Shown here piece after piece: positions 8,536 through 16,159 of a DNA stretch of 64,000 bases. Source of the stretch: Nitrospirillum pindoramense (lineage in GTDB: Bacteria; Pseudomonadota; Alphaproteobacteria; Azospirillales; Azospirillaceae); assembly GCF_007827955.1 (NCBI RefSeq), contig NZ_VITR01000004.1:415115-479114 (forward strand), in the 5' to 3' direction. Numbering within the stretch: the stretch's first letter is position 1; every line of letters begins with the position of its first letter. The notes below the pieces were generated by a model, which worked only from the letters and a program-made list of their open reading frames with translations, made no database searches and was not told the origin of the DNA. A program made the position numbers and the translations under genes.

Positions 8536-9564
8536 ATGAACAAGACATTGATCGTTTCGACCGACGGCCAGGCGGTCCTGCGCAGCCATGACAATGGCGC
8601 GACGTGGCGGCGCCTGACCATCAATCAGGAACTGGAATATGACGACTGCGTCCGCTGCCTGCTGGCCGATCCACGGCATCCGGAAGCGCTGTTCGCCGGC
8701 ACTGAGAAGGGCCTGTTTTACAGCGGCGACTGCGGCGCCAACTGGACCCGTATCGACAGCGTCCTGAACGACTTCACCATCTGGAAGCTGGCGGTGCATC
8801 CGGACCACCCCGACATCATGTACGCCGGGACCGGTTCCCCGTCGCTCGCCATCCTGTTCCGCTCCCGCGATGGCGGTAAGACCTGGAGCCGCACGGGGCT
8901 GGAGATGCCGCCGAAATGCGCCGGCGTGAGCCGCCCCCGCATGCTGGCCCTGGCCGTCGACCCCGATGACCCGTTGGGCGTGTGGGCCGGGGTGGAAGAG
9001 GGCGGGCTCTACCGATCCCGGGATGGCGGCGATTCCTGGCAGCGCGTCGACACCGACTGGGCGCCCAGTCGCGGCAACTCGGACCTGCATGATATCGTCG
9101 TGTTCCCGGGCGCGCCCAAGACGATCCTGGCGCTTGTCGTGAATGGCATTTACAAGTCGACTGACGATGGCGTTACCTGGAACCGGTTGGATGCAAAAGA
9201 AACCTGGGGTCTTTATTATACCCGTGTTTTACGCCGGCGCCCCCGGAACGGCGAGTTGATCCTGGGAATTGGTGACGGCACCCCGGGGTCGACAGGGGTC
9301 ATCCTGCGGTCGGAAGACCGGGGCGGCACATGGAAGGAAATGCCCCTGCCCAATCAGCCGAACTCCTGCTTCTGGGCGGTCGGCACGAACTCGGCCGATC
9401 CGGACTTTATCCTGGCCGGCACCAAGTTCGGCCATCTTTACCGGAGCGAGGACGGCGGCCTGACGTGGCGCAAGGAATGGCGTGAGTTCAGCGAGATCAC
9501 CGACATCGTGTGGCTGCCGGCCGTGCCCGGCAAGGAGGCGGACGATCATGCCCACCACCCCTAA
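8536..9564 (+). CDS. Asp-box (BNR/YCF48-like) beta-propeller protein
   Basis: A 342-residue protein made almost entirely of repeated Asp-box units of the form S-x-D-x-G-x-T-W: SHDNGATW, SGDCGANW, SRDGGKTW, SRDGGDSW, STDDGVTW, SEDRGGTW and SEDGGLTW. Seven such units fit a seven-bladed propeller like those of sialidases, YCF48/HCF136 and Vps10-type proteins. There is no signal peptide, so it is probably cytoplasmic, unlike secreted sialidases. Its end overlaps the VOC gene by 17 bases, tying it to the catabolic operon. It could be a scaffold, a lactonase-like enzyme or a ligand-binding protein. The start at 8536 follows a GAGG and fits directly into the first repeat. Confidence 0.85.
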   Translation: MNKTLIVSTDGQAVLRSHDNGATWRRLTINQELEYDDCVRCLLADPRHPEALFAGTEKGLFYSGDCGANWTRIDSVLNDFTIWKLAVHPDHPDIMYAGTGSPSLAILFRSRDGGKTWSRTGLEMPPKCAGVSRPRMLALAVDPDDPLGVWAGVEEGGLYRSRDGGDSWQRVDTDWAPSRGNSDLHDIVVFPGAPKTILALVVNGIYKSTDDGVTWNRLDAKETWGLYYTRVLRRRPRNGELILGIGDGTPGSTGVILRSEDRGGTWKEMPLPNQPNSCFWAVGTNSADPDFILAGTKFGHLYRSEDGGLTWRKEWREFSEITDIVWLPAVPGKEADDHAHHP

Positions 9565-10024
9565 GGTCAAGCGTATTGGACATGTCGTCCTTTATGTCCG
9601 CGACCCGGAAAGATCCGCCGAGTGGTATGGCAAAATCCTGGGCATGCAAATCAGCGCCCGCGTCGCCGAGGGCCCCTATGCCGGGGGGATTTTCCTAAGC
9701 TTCGGCCATTACGATCACGACATCGCCTTGTTCCCGGGCGGCACCGATGCCCCCAAGGGGCGGGAGTTCGAGCATATTGGCCTGGAGATCGACGTCGGCG
9801 GCGACATCAGGAAGCTCAGGGACATATACGCCACCTTCCTCGAGAACGGCGTCGAGATCCATGAGGTCCTGGATCACGGCGTGTCCAACGGGATCTATTT
9901 CTATGATCCCGATGGGCACCAGCTGGAGGTATTCGCCCAGATCATCCCCCCCGACAATGGGGCCGCCATCGCGGAATTGGGCGCGAACCAGGGCCAGGCT
10001 GACCTGATCACGTTCGACAGCTGA
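9548..10024 (+). CDS. VOC-superfamily protein, extradiol-dioxygenase-like
   Basis: A 158-residue vicinal-oxygen-chelate protein. The three expected metal ligands are visible: H12 in RIGHVVLYV, H76 in FEHIGLEI and E127 in GHQLEVF, within the classic YFYDPDGHQLEVF ending of type I extradiol enzymes. With only about 160 residues it is a one-domain form (two beta-alpha-beta-beta-beta units), as in small catechol dioxygenases or glyoxalase-like enzymes, rather than a 300-residue two-domain BphC type. The ATG lies inside the propeller gene (17-base overlap). With the flavin monooxygenase nearby it is the best candidate for ring cleavage in this cluster (inference); a lyase or isomerase role is possible. 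Confidence 0.88.
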   Translation: MPTTPKVKRIGHVVLYVRDPERSAEWYGKILGMQISARVAEGPYAGGIFLSFGHYDHDIALFPGGTDAPKGREFEHIGLEIDVGGDIRKLRDIYATFLENGVEIHEVLDHGVSNGIYFYDPDGHQLEVFAQIIPPDNGAAIAELGANQGQADLITFDS

Positions 10025-10059
10025 CGTGGTCCATTACCCACGGTCCGAGCATGCGCAAC

Positions 10060-10084
10060 CACGCCCGCCTCACCGGCGGGCGTG
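10060..10084 (+). terminator. Hairpin after the VOC gene
   Basis: A perfect 10-base-pair GC-rich stem (10060-10069 with 10075-10084, loop of 5) lies 35 bases past the VOC stop. There is no clear run of T after it, so it may be a weak intrinsic terminator or a 3'-end stabilising hairpin for the 6986-10024 transcript. Confidence 0.5.
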
Positions 10085-10237
10085 AGTGCCATTGGCTCCC
10101 CTCCCCGCGCCTCATGGCCAACCCGGCGTATCCATCACAAGAAAATCATCATCAACGGGTAAAATCGAATTGTTGACCTTCGGGTCAGGTTTGGCGCTAT
10201 TGTTCACTTAATGCAAAAATAACGATACATACGTGCC

Positions 10238-11179
10238 ATGGATGAAAAGATTGAAGTCGGGAACGCTGTCGCCCTGATGTCGTTCGCGGCGGTGGTCAGC
10301 ACGGGAAGTTTTTCGGCCGCCGCGAAGTGGTTGAACTGCTCAAAGGCGGCGGTCAGCCGTCAGATCGCCCAGTTGGAGACGGATGCCGGAACCAAACTTC
10401 TGGACCGGACGACGCGCAGCATCTCGGTCACGCCGGCTGGCCAGCAAATCTATGATCGCTGCGCCCGCATCATTGACGAGGTCAACGAAGCCAACCAGGT
10501 CATGGCGGGCATGCTGACGACGCCCCGCGGCGACCTGAAGATCAACGCCCCCGTCGTGGCGTCCCTGTTCCGAGTGACCGAGTTCATTCCCCAGTTCCTG
10601 ACACAGCATCCGGACGTCCGGATCCACCTGAACCTTTCCGACAGTCAGGTCGATCTGCTGCGCGGCCATTTCGATGCGGCGTTCTGGGTTGGCGAGCCCT
10701 ACGATTCCGCCCTCGACGCCGTCAAGTTGTGCGAATACGACATGGTGCTGGCGGGATCGCCGGACTATTTCGCGAAACACGGCACGCCCTCCTCCCCGGC
10801 GGAGTTGAAGGAACACGACTGCGTCGTGGAAACCCATCTCTCGCGTCCCGGGGAATGGCAACTTTCCAAGGATCTGGTCGTCCCGGTGGTGCGCGGGCAG
10901 TTGACCTCAAACAGCGTGCGCATGACCCGCCAGGCCATCCTCGCCGGCATGGGCATCGCCTTCCTGCCCCGTTTCCTGCTGGAACAGGACATCGCCGGCA
11001 ACCGGCTGGAGGTGATCCTTTCAAACCACGTATCGGCCAAGGTGCCTTTGTACCTGATCTTCCCCCGGGGCAATTACCTGCTGGCGAAGGTCAAAGCCTT
11101 TGTCGACTTCCTGTCCGTGAACCTTCCCTCCGCCAAGGCCCGCAGCGAAGAGGCCTTCGGATATGCCGACGCCTCCTGA
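10238..11179 (+). CDS. LysR-type transcriptional regulator
   Basis: A 313-residue LysR-family regulator. Residues about 10-70 form the winged helix-turn-helix (FAAVVSTGSFSAAAKWLNCSK, then AVSRQIAQLE and LLDRTTRSISVTPAG), and the rest is the periplasmic-binding-like co-inducer domain. Such proteins usually activate a nearby catabolic operon when a pathway intermediate binds. It stands alone between the VOC operon and the flavin monooxygenase group; the 213-base upstream gap is AT-rich near the start and includes a TGACC-TTCG-GGTCA hairpin (10174-10187). Either neighbour, or both, could be its target. The similarity of its HTH to the CrgA/AaeR-like subgroup (SAAAKWLNCSKAAVS) is impressionistic. 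Confidence 0.93.
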   Translation: MDEKIEVGNAVALMSFAAVVSTGSFSAAAKWLNCSKAAVSRQIAQLETDAGTKLLDRTTRSISVTPAGQQIYDRCARIIDEVNEANQVMAGMLTTPRGDLKINAPVVASLFRVTEFIPQFLTQHPDVRIHLNLSDSQVDLLRGHFDAAFWVGEPYDSALDAVKLCEYDMVLAGSPDYFAKHGTPSSPAELKEHDCVVETHLSRPGEWQLSKDLVVPVVRGQLTSNSVRMTRQAILAGMGIAFLPRFLLEQDIAGNRLEVILSNHVSAKVPLYLIFPRGNYLLAKVKAFVDFLSVNLPSAKARSEEAFGYADAS

Positions 11180-11184
11180 AGCCG

Positions 11185-11217
11185 GTGGAGGCGGGCGTCA
11201 CGCGGACGCCCGTCCAC
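11185..11217. terminator. Bidirectional terminator between lysR-type gene and monooxygenase
   Basis: GC-rich inverted repeat (11185-11199 against 11205-11217, five-base loop) in the 42-base space between two convergent stops. Position and symmetry indicate a terminator for both genes; T runs are absent. Confidence 0.55.
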
Positions 11218-11221
11218 ACGC

Positions 11222-12466
11222 TCAAATGTCCAGGGAGTCGTTTTCAAATCCAAAACGCACGGCGCCCAGGTTACGGGCGTAGGGATAAGGGTTGTTGGCG
11301 ACATGGGCCCGCGCCGTATGGATGTCCAGAAACGCCTGTTGGACCGGGTTCCCCCGGAACACGGCCTTGGCGCCACTGAACGTCATCAAGGTGTCGATGG
11401 CATCGACACATCGCTCCACCATGCCCGTGGTCGATGCCCCCAGGGCCGCCCGCCGCGCAATCGGCCAGTCGCGACCAATGGCCCTTTCCATCAATTCGTG
11501 GCAATCCCGATCAAGCACGAGGGAGAGTTCGTCCAGCGTCCTCTCCACCTGGGCCACCGCATGCTGGATGGTCGTATCCCGGGCCAGGCGGTCACCCGTG
11601 TAGGTGGCGCGCTTCTCCCTGGTGGTCTCGATGAAGACATCCAGGGCGGATTTCAGCGCCCCCAGGGATGTGGTGGACACCGTCCTGTTGAAGATCTGGG
11701 CGAACGGCATCTTGTAGAGGGCTGAGGTGTTGCTGGCGTGCCCTGGACAATCCATGGCGAACATGTCCAATTCACGGATGGTCCGATGCTCCGGCACAAA
11801 GGCGTCGTTGACGACGATGTCGTTGCTGCCGGTCGCGCGCAGTCCCATGACGTCCCAGTTGTCGACGATCCGATAGTCGGCGCGGGGGATGAGAAAGTTG
11901 CGTGGATCGGGCTTGGCATTCGCTTCCGTGGCGGGAACCATCGCACCGAGGATGACCCAATCGCAATGCGCCGATCCGCTGGAGAACGCCCATCGTCCCG
12001 ACAGGCGGTAGCCGCCCGGCACCACCATCACCTTTCCCACCGGCATGTAGGAGGAGCTGATGCGCACGGCGGGATCTCCGCCCCACACATCCTGGGCGGC
12101 GCGATCATCGAACAGCGCCAGTTGCCAGTTATGGACAGCGATCACCGCATAGACCCACGCGCTGCCCATGCAGCCCTCGGCCAGGGTACGGGCGATAGCG
12201 CAATACACCCGCGGCGGCAGTTCGTACCCACCGTAGCGCCTGGGCTGCAGCACCTTGAAAAAGCCGGCGTCCGTGAATTCCTGGATGGTCTCCGCAGGAA
12301 TTTGCCCCGCCTCGATGGCCGCTCGGGATCGAGCCTTCAGTACCGGGATCATCGCCTCAGCCTGCCGAAGCAACTGATCGGCCAAATCCGACGCGTCGTT
12401 GGCGGCCTGGCCGGCCCCGGATATGGGCATGTATGCGGGCTGTGCCCACGCCTCCTCTGCCTGCAT
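11222..12466 (-). CDS. Flavin-dependent monooxygenase, acyl-CoA-dehydrogenase fold (HsaA/HpaB-like)
   Basis: A 414-residue protein with the acyl-CoA dehydrogenase fold. The early segment (GFFKVLQPRRYGGYELPP), the flavin region (GRWAFSSGSAHCDWVILGA), the mid-domain RATGSNDIVVNDAFVPEHRT and the C-terminal FSGAKAVFRGNPVQQAFLD are characteristic of the two-component aromatic hydroxylases HsaA, C2-HpaH and DszC. These use reduced flavin from a separate reductase and oxygen to hydroxylate a phenol or oxidise S/N atoms. A flavin reductase gene of the right type lies at 14695, and an SDR and MFS transporter share its transcript region. It probably supplies the ring hydroxylation feeding the VOC dioxygenase; the substrate is not identifiable. 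Confidence 0.9.
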   Translation of the reverse strand: MQAEEAWAQPAYMPISGAGQAANDASDLADQLLRQAEAMIPVLKARSRAAIEAGQIPAETIQEFTDAGFFKVLQPRRYGGYELPPRVYCAIARTLAEGCMGSAWVYAVIAVHNWQLALFDDRAAQDVWGGDPAVRISSSYMPVGKVMVVPGGYRLSGRWAFSSGSAHCDWVILGAMVPATEANAKPDPRNFLIPRADYRIVDNWDVMGLRATGSNDIVVNDAFVPEHRTIRELDMFAMDCPGHASNTSALYKMPFAQIFNRTVSTTSLGALKSALDVFIETTREKRATYTGDRLARDTTIQHAVAQVERTLDELSLVLDRDCHELMERAIGRDWPIARRAALGASTTGMVERCVDAIDTLMTFSGAKAVFRGNPVQQAFLDIHTARAHVANNPYPYARNLGAVRFGFENDSLDI

Positions 12467-12477
12467 GATTCTTCTCC

Positions 12478-13272
12478 TTATAAATAAATACCCCGCGTGA
12501 TGCCGCCATCGACCGCCAGGGATTCCCCCGTTATGGCGGCGGCCAGCGGCGATGCGAGGAAGGCGACGGCGTACCCCACCTCCTCCGCCCGGATGACCCG
12601 GCGAATGGGTGTCGCCGCCGAGAATTCAGCCTCGATCTCAGCGGGGCTCACCCCGCGCTTGGCCGCCTCGGTCTCAAAAAGTTCCACGATGTGTTCGGTC
12701 TGGGTAACGCCGGGATGCAGGGCGTTCACGGTCACGCCATCGGGGCCCAATTGATCCGACAAGGTCTTGGTCAAGTGGCAGACGGCGACGTTGCGCATGC
12801 CGCTGAGCAGGTTGGACGATCGGCCCGTCAACCCGCCGATGTTGATGATCCTGCCCCAGCGTCGTTTCACCATGTGCGGGGCCACGGCTTTCGCGCAGCG
12901 GGCATAGCCCACGACCTTGGTATCCAGGTCCCCCAACAGGGCGTTGCCGTCCAGATGCAAGATCTCCCCTTGCGCCGGACTGGACGGACTGGCCGCGCAG
13001 TTGACGAGGATGTCGATGCGGTCGAAGGCGGCCATGACGGCAGCGACCATGCCGTCGACCCGCTCCTGGTCGGTCGTGTCGGACGGAATGGGCATGACGG
13101 TGCCCGCCGTTTCCGCCTCAAGTTCCGCCGCGGCTGTGTTCAGCCTGTCGCCGCGCCGGGCGGTGATGACCACCTTAGTCCCTTGCTGCGCCAACACCTT
13201 GGCCACAGCCCGGCCGATCCCGGAACTGCCACCCGTGACAATGGCAACGCGCTCGTTCAAATCCAACTTCAT
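12478..13272 (-). CDS. SDR-fold oxidoreductase with altered catalytic motif (second copy)
   Basis: A 264-residue short-chain dehydrogenase paralogous to the one at 5213 (shared PGVTxTEHIE, TLSDQLG, NIGGLT). The cofactor motif TGGSSGIGRA is intact, but the YxxxK site reads SGMRN and the catalytic serine is replaced, exactly as in the paralogue. The ATG at 13272 gives the usual MKLDLNERVAIVTGG start; a GTG at 13302 that overlaps the MFS stop by 4 bases (GTGA) is a plausible alternative. It lies 11 bases before the monooxygenase start on the same strand, so MFS transporter, SDR and monooxygenase form one operon. Confidence 0.9.
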   Translation of the reverse strand: MKLDLNERVAIVTGGSSGIGRAVAKVLAQQGTKVVITARRGDRLNTAAAELEAETAGTVMPIPSDTTDQERVDGMVAAVMAAFDRIDILVNCAASPSSPAQGEILHLDGNALLGDLDTKVVGYARCAKAVAPHMVKRRWGRIINIGGLTGRSSNLLSGMRNVAVCHLTKTLSDQLGPDGVTVNALHPGVTQTEHIVELFETEAAKRGVSPAEIEAEFSAATPIRRVIRAEEVGYAVAFLASPLAAAITGESLAVDGGITRGIYL

Positions 13273-13298
13273 TTGCTTCCCACGACTTGCGGTTGCGG

Positions 13299-14471
13299 TC
13301 ACGGCACGGCGGAATTGGGGGGGAGGGATTGCACACCGCGGGCCCTCAAGCCGCTAAGGACAATGGCCAGGCTGCAGACCAGGACGGCGGTGCTCATCCA
13401 TGCCGCCGGCGCGAAGTTGTGCCTCGTCAGCAAGGCCGCCGCCAGAGCGGGCCCGACACCGAAACCCACGGTCTGAATGCACCCCATGGCCACGACCACG
13501 CGCCCCCTGGCATCCGCCTCGGCGCAGACGCCGGAAAGCAGAGGCTGGGCCAAATTCCATCCAAAATTGAAGAGTATGCCGGCGACGAACAGCTGCGCGG
13601 CGGATACCGTCCCCATCAACAGCCAGAAACTCAGCACCGAGATCGCACCGCTGCCGGCCAGTAGCCAAGAGCGGCTGACCCGGTTCGTCAGAAGGACGGC
13701 CAGCAAGGCCCCGCCCGTGCCCGAGAACGAGGAAACCCCCATGGCTTGGCCGATGAGGTCCGGATCAATGCCGTTGCTGGCACCGATCCGCTCAAAATAG
13801 CTCCACATGGCCCCCTGGGCGATGAAATAGAGAAACACGCCCGCGAGCCCGGCAATCGTCAGGATCTTCTGGATCGAGACGCCATCCGGCGCCCCCACCG
13901 CCGACACGCAACTGCGGGTCGGCAGCCATTTCACGACCACGGCGGCCGAGAGAGCAATCAGCGCCAGCCCGATGAACGTCGCCGACGGCCCGATCGACAC
14001 CTGCAACGCGGGAAGGATCACCAGGATCCCCGCGCTGACGGCCAAGCCGACGACCAGATAAATCCCGAAGGCGCGATCGGGGTTCGGCGCACTGCCCAGC
14101 GCGGCGAATGACACCGCGATCGCCAGGCCCTCGCCACCGCCGGTGAGGACGCGGGCGGCGACGACCGCTGGATAGGTCGTGCACATTGCGGTCCAGAGAT
14201 TGCCGATACCGATGATCGCCAGGGCAAGCAGGGCGAGGTAGCGCCAATTGAATCGGGAGATCAGGAATGTGCCGGCACCAATCGCGACGGCCATGGCGTT
14301 GATGTCCCAGGACGCCACGTAGCCCAGGGACTGATCGTCCAGTCCCGTGAGACTGCCGACCAAGCCGACGAAGCCGGGCACGATCATGATCGTCAGGCCG
14401 CCCAGGGTACCAAGCACCACGGCGGCCAAAAGACCCGGCGTATCAAGCCGGTGCGGGTGCACCGTCACCAT
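13299..14471 (-). CDS. MFS transporter
   Basis: A 390-residue integral membrane protein with about twelve hydrophobic segments of the major facilitator type, no signal peptide, and a paired-halves layout. No signature narrows the substrate; short relatives without a large central loop often carry aromatic acids or act as exporters. It is the first gene of the minus-strand transporter-SDR-monooxygenase operon and faces the flavin reductase across a 223-base divergent region, which suggests uptake of the compound that the two-component monooxygenase attacks (inference). Confidence 0.88.
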   Translation of the reverse strand: MVTVHPHRLDTPGLLAAVVLGTLGGLTIMIVPGFVGLVGSLTGLDDQSLGYVASWDINAMAVAIGAGTFLISRFNWRYLALLALAIIGIGNLWTAMCTTYPAVVAARVLTGGGEGLAIAVSFAALGSAPNPDRAFGIYLVVGLAVSAGILVILPALQVSIGPSATFIGLALIALSAAVVVKWLPTRSCVSAVGAPDGVSIQKILTIAGLAGVFLYFIAQGAMWSYFERIGASNGIDPDLIGQAMGVSSFSGTGGALLAVLLTNRVSRSWLLAGSGAISVLSFWLLMGTVSAAQLFVAGILFNFGWNLAQPLLSGVCAEADARGRVVVAMGCIQTVGFGVGPALAAALLTRHNFAPAAWMSTAVLVCSLAIVLSGLRARGVQSLPPNSAVP

Positions 14472-14588
14472 GTCCGCACGGCGGAGGCCGGGCCGTGAGG
14501 CCGGAATGCGGGCATGCTCAGTGAAATCATGCTGGATAGCCCCCCGAAAGATTATATGGCCACATGAGCATGCCTCAATTGTCTCTCT

Positions 14589-14624
14589 TTAGCAACATTA
14601 GTCTTGTTAATCGATGATTGTTCC
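14589..14624. promoter_or_regulatory. Candidate operator in the MFS/flavin-reductase divergent region
   Basis: TTAGCAA (14589-14595) and TTGTTAA (14604-14610) form a nearly perfect 7-base inverted repeat with an 8-base spacer, followed by the TGATTGTTCC box (14615-14624) also seen at 5185 and 37574. The position, 70-105 bases before the flavin reductase start, suits a regulator site that controls both divergent units. Confidence 0.35.
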
Positions 14625-14694
14625 AATTAAGATCCAGAAGGGACACCACGGAGCTGCCGGGCGTGCCCCAGCACCCATGACTTAGGGAGAGGCC

Positions 14695-15213
14695 ATGTCG
14701 GTGGAAAAAGACCAATTTCGTGCGGCGATGGCGCGCATGGGCGCCGCCGTCAGCATCATCACGTCCGACGGCCCCGCCGGGCGTCATGGCATGACGGTCT
14801 CGGCCGTCTGCAGCGTCACCGACCAGCCGGCGACCTTGCTTGCCTGCATCAATCGGTCATCCCGGGGCTACGGTACTTTGAAATCCAACGGCATTGTTTG
14901 CGTGAACATTCTGGCGCCCCAGCATGAAGGCCTGTGCCGTCTGTTTGCGACGCCGGGCGCGCCAACCGTGGAGCGATTTGCGGACGAGACGGAATGGGAT
15001 ACCCTCAAGACCGGCGCCCCGGTGCTCCGTGACGCCGCGGTCGCCCTGGATTGCACGGTGGACGCCATAAACGACGTGGGCACCCACGGCGTTCTGTTCG
15101 CCCGGGTACAGGCCATCCGCATGAATGAACGGGCCGACGGCCTCATTTACTTCGCCCGGGCGTTTCACCACCTGTCTCCGCCCGCGGCCTTGCGCGCGCC
15201 AGCCGCGGACTGA
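14695..15213 (+). CDS. Flavin reductase, partner of the two-component monooxygenase
   Basis: A 172-residue member of the HpaC/RutF flavin reductase domain family. Typical features are the start FRAAMARMGAAVSIITSDG, the flavin-contact GMTVSAVCSVTDQPATLLACIN and the C-terminal YFARAFHHL. It uses NAD(P)H to reduce free FMN or FAD and passes the reduced flavin to an oxygenase; the only such oxygenase here is the HsaA/HpaB-like protein at 11222, transcribed divergently. It is cytoplasmic and of normal length. The stop codon is only 12 bases from the convergent cytochrome stop. Confidence 0.92.
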   Translation: MSVEKDQFRAAMARMGAAVSIITSDGPAGRHGMTVSAVCSVTDQPATLLACINRSSRGYGTLKSNGIVCVNILAPQHEGLCRLFATPGAPTVERFADETEWDTLKTGAPVLRDAAVALDCTVDAINDVGTHGVLFARVQAIRMNERADGLIYFARAFHHLSPPAALRAPAAD

Positions 15214-15225
15214 GCCAACCTTGAA

Positions 15226-15885
15226 TCACCGGGGTTTCGCTGACCCCGGATACCAGAAGGTCACGTGACAGGACTCACAGGCCTGATCAAGATTACCGCC
15301 GGCGACAACCAGCGCCTTGACGTCCCGCTTGTCGATAGCCGCCAGCGCCTCCAGCGTCCTGTTTCTGACGTCGTCGGCGAAGGCGGCGAAAGCGGGCCGG
15401 TTCGCCTGGATCATGGCGTCGATCTGTTTGGGGGCGAGTTCGCCCAGCTTCGGCTGAGCGCCGGGCGGCGCGGCGTGGCGCCCCTCCATCACCACGAGGT
15501 TCATGGCTTCCAGGAGGGTGAGCGCATGGCGCCGGACCTCCTGCCATTCCTCGGGGGTCCGCGGCTCCCGCTTTTCGACACCGGCCTGGGTGCTGATGAC
15601 CGCGACGGAATCCCAGACACCGTCCGCTGCTGGGTCAACCGTGCTGTCCATCAGTTCCTGGATGGTCGCATACACCCGAAATGGCGATCCGGACTTCGCC
15701 GCCTGCGTTGACACGACCGGGGCCGTTTCCGCGCGCGCGACGTACCAGCGCCCTGCCCCGGCCACGGCACCGCAGATTAAGACGATGGCCACAGCGGCGT
15801 TGGGCAGGCGCCGGTGGGCTTTCCGCAGGCCGCCCGCCCCAGGTCCCTGGGCGTGGCCTGCCGTTTCAGCATCAGGCCCGGTCAT
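15226..15885 (-). CDS. Membrane-anchored cytochrome c'-like protein
   Basis: A protein of about 219 residues. An N-terminal cytoplasmic stretch is followed by one hydrophobic segment (AAVAIVLICGAVAGAGRW, about residues 30-47), then a helical domain and a single haem-binding CESCH near the C-terminus (203-207). A C-terminal CxxCH on a helical bundle is the signature of class II cytochromes c (c', c-556). It should face the periplasm, tethered to the inner membrane, and could pass electrons to a periplasmic oxidation. The ATG at 15885 with GAGGGG six bases upstream is preferred over a GTG at 15909. The palindrome at 16063 sits about 180 bases upstream. Confidence 0.85.
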   Translation of the reverse strand: MTGPDAETAGHAQGPGAGGLRKAHRRLPNAAVAIVLICGAVAGAGRWYVARAETAPVVSTQAAKSGSPFRVYATIQELMDSTVDPAADGVWDSVAVISTQAGVEKREPRTPEEWQEVRRHALTLLEAMNLVVMEGRHAAPPGAQPKLGELAPKQIDAMIQANRPAFAAFADDVRNRTLEALAAIDKRDVKALVVAGGNLDQACESCHVTFWYPGSAKPR

Positions 15886-16062
15886 ACTCGGCCCCTCGAA
15901 GCATGACACGTCTCCCCTTTTTCATAATTGAACCTCCGTATCTCAACCTCACTCGCGCCCGGTCGCGCGGGGAAGCGCTGGCACACATCGCGAAGTGCCG
16001 GCCTCTCTGGCAGGGCGCGCCGCCCGAAGCATCGCCCGCCGGGCGCGTGATCATGATGGGTT

Positions 16063-16080
16063 AACGGTTCTGAAACCGTT
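16063..16080. promoter_or_regulatory. Palindromic operator AACGGTT-N4-AACCGTT, copy 1
   Basis: Perfect 7-base arms around CTGA, upstream of the cytochrome gene and just past the TonB-receptor stop. An identical pair of arms with the same 4-base spacing occurs at 18911 before the TonB receptor, and a degenerate one at 45921. The symmetry and spacing fit a dimeric DNA-binding regulator. Confidence 0.55.
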
Positions 16081-16159
16081 GGCCCCCGGTTACGCGCCCG
16101 GGTTAGGCCGTCGCCGGCGCCCCGGCGACATGCCAGGAACGCCGGCCACGCCGCCGATT

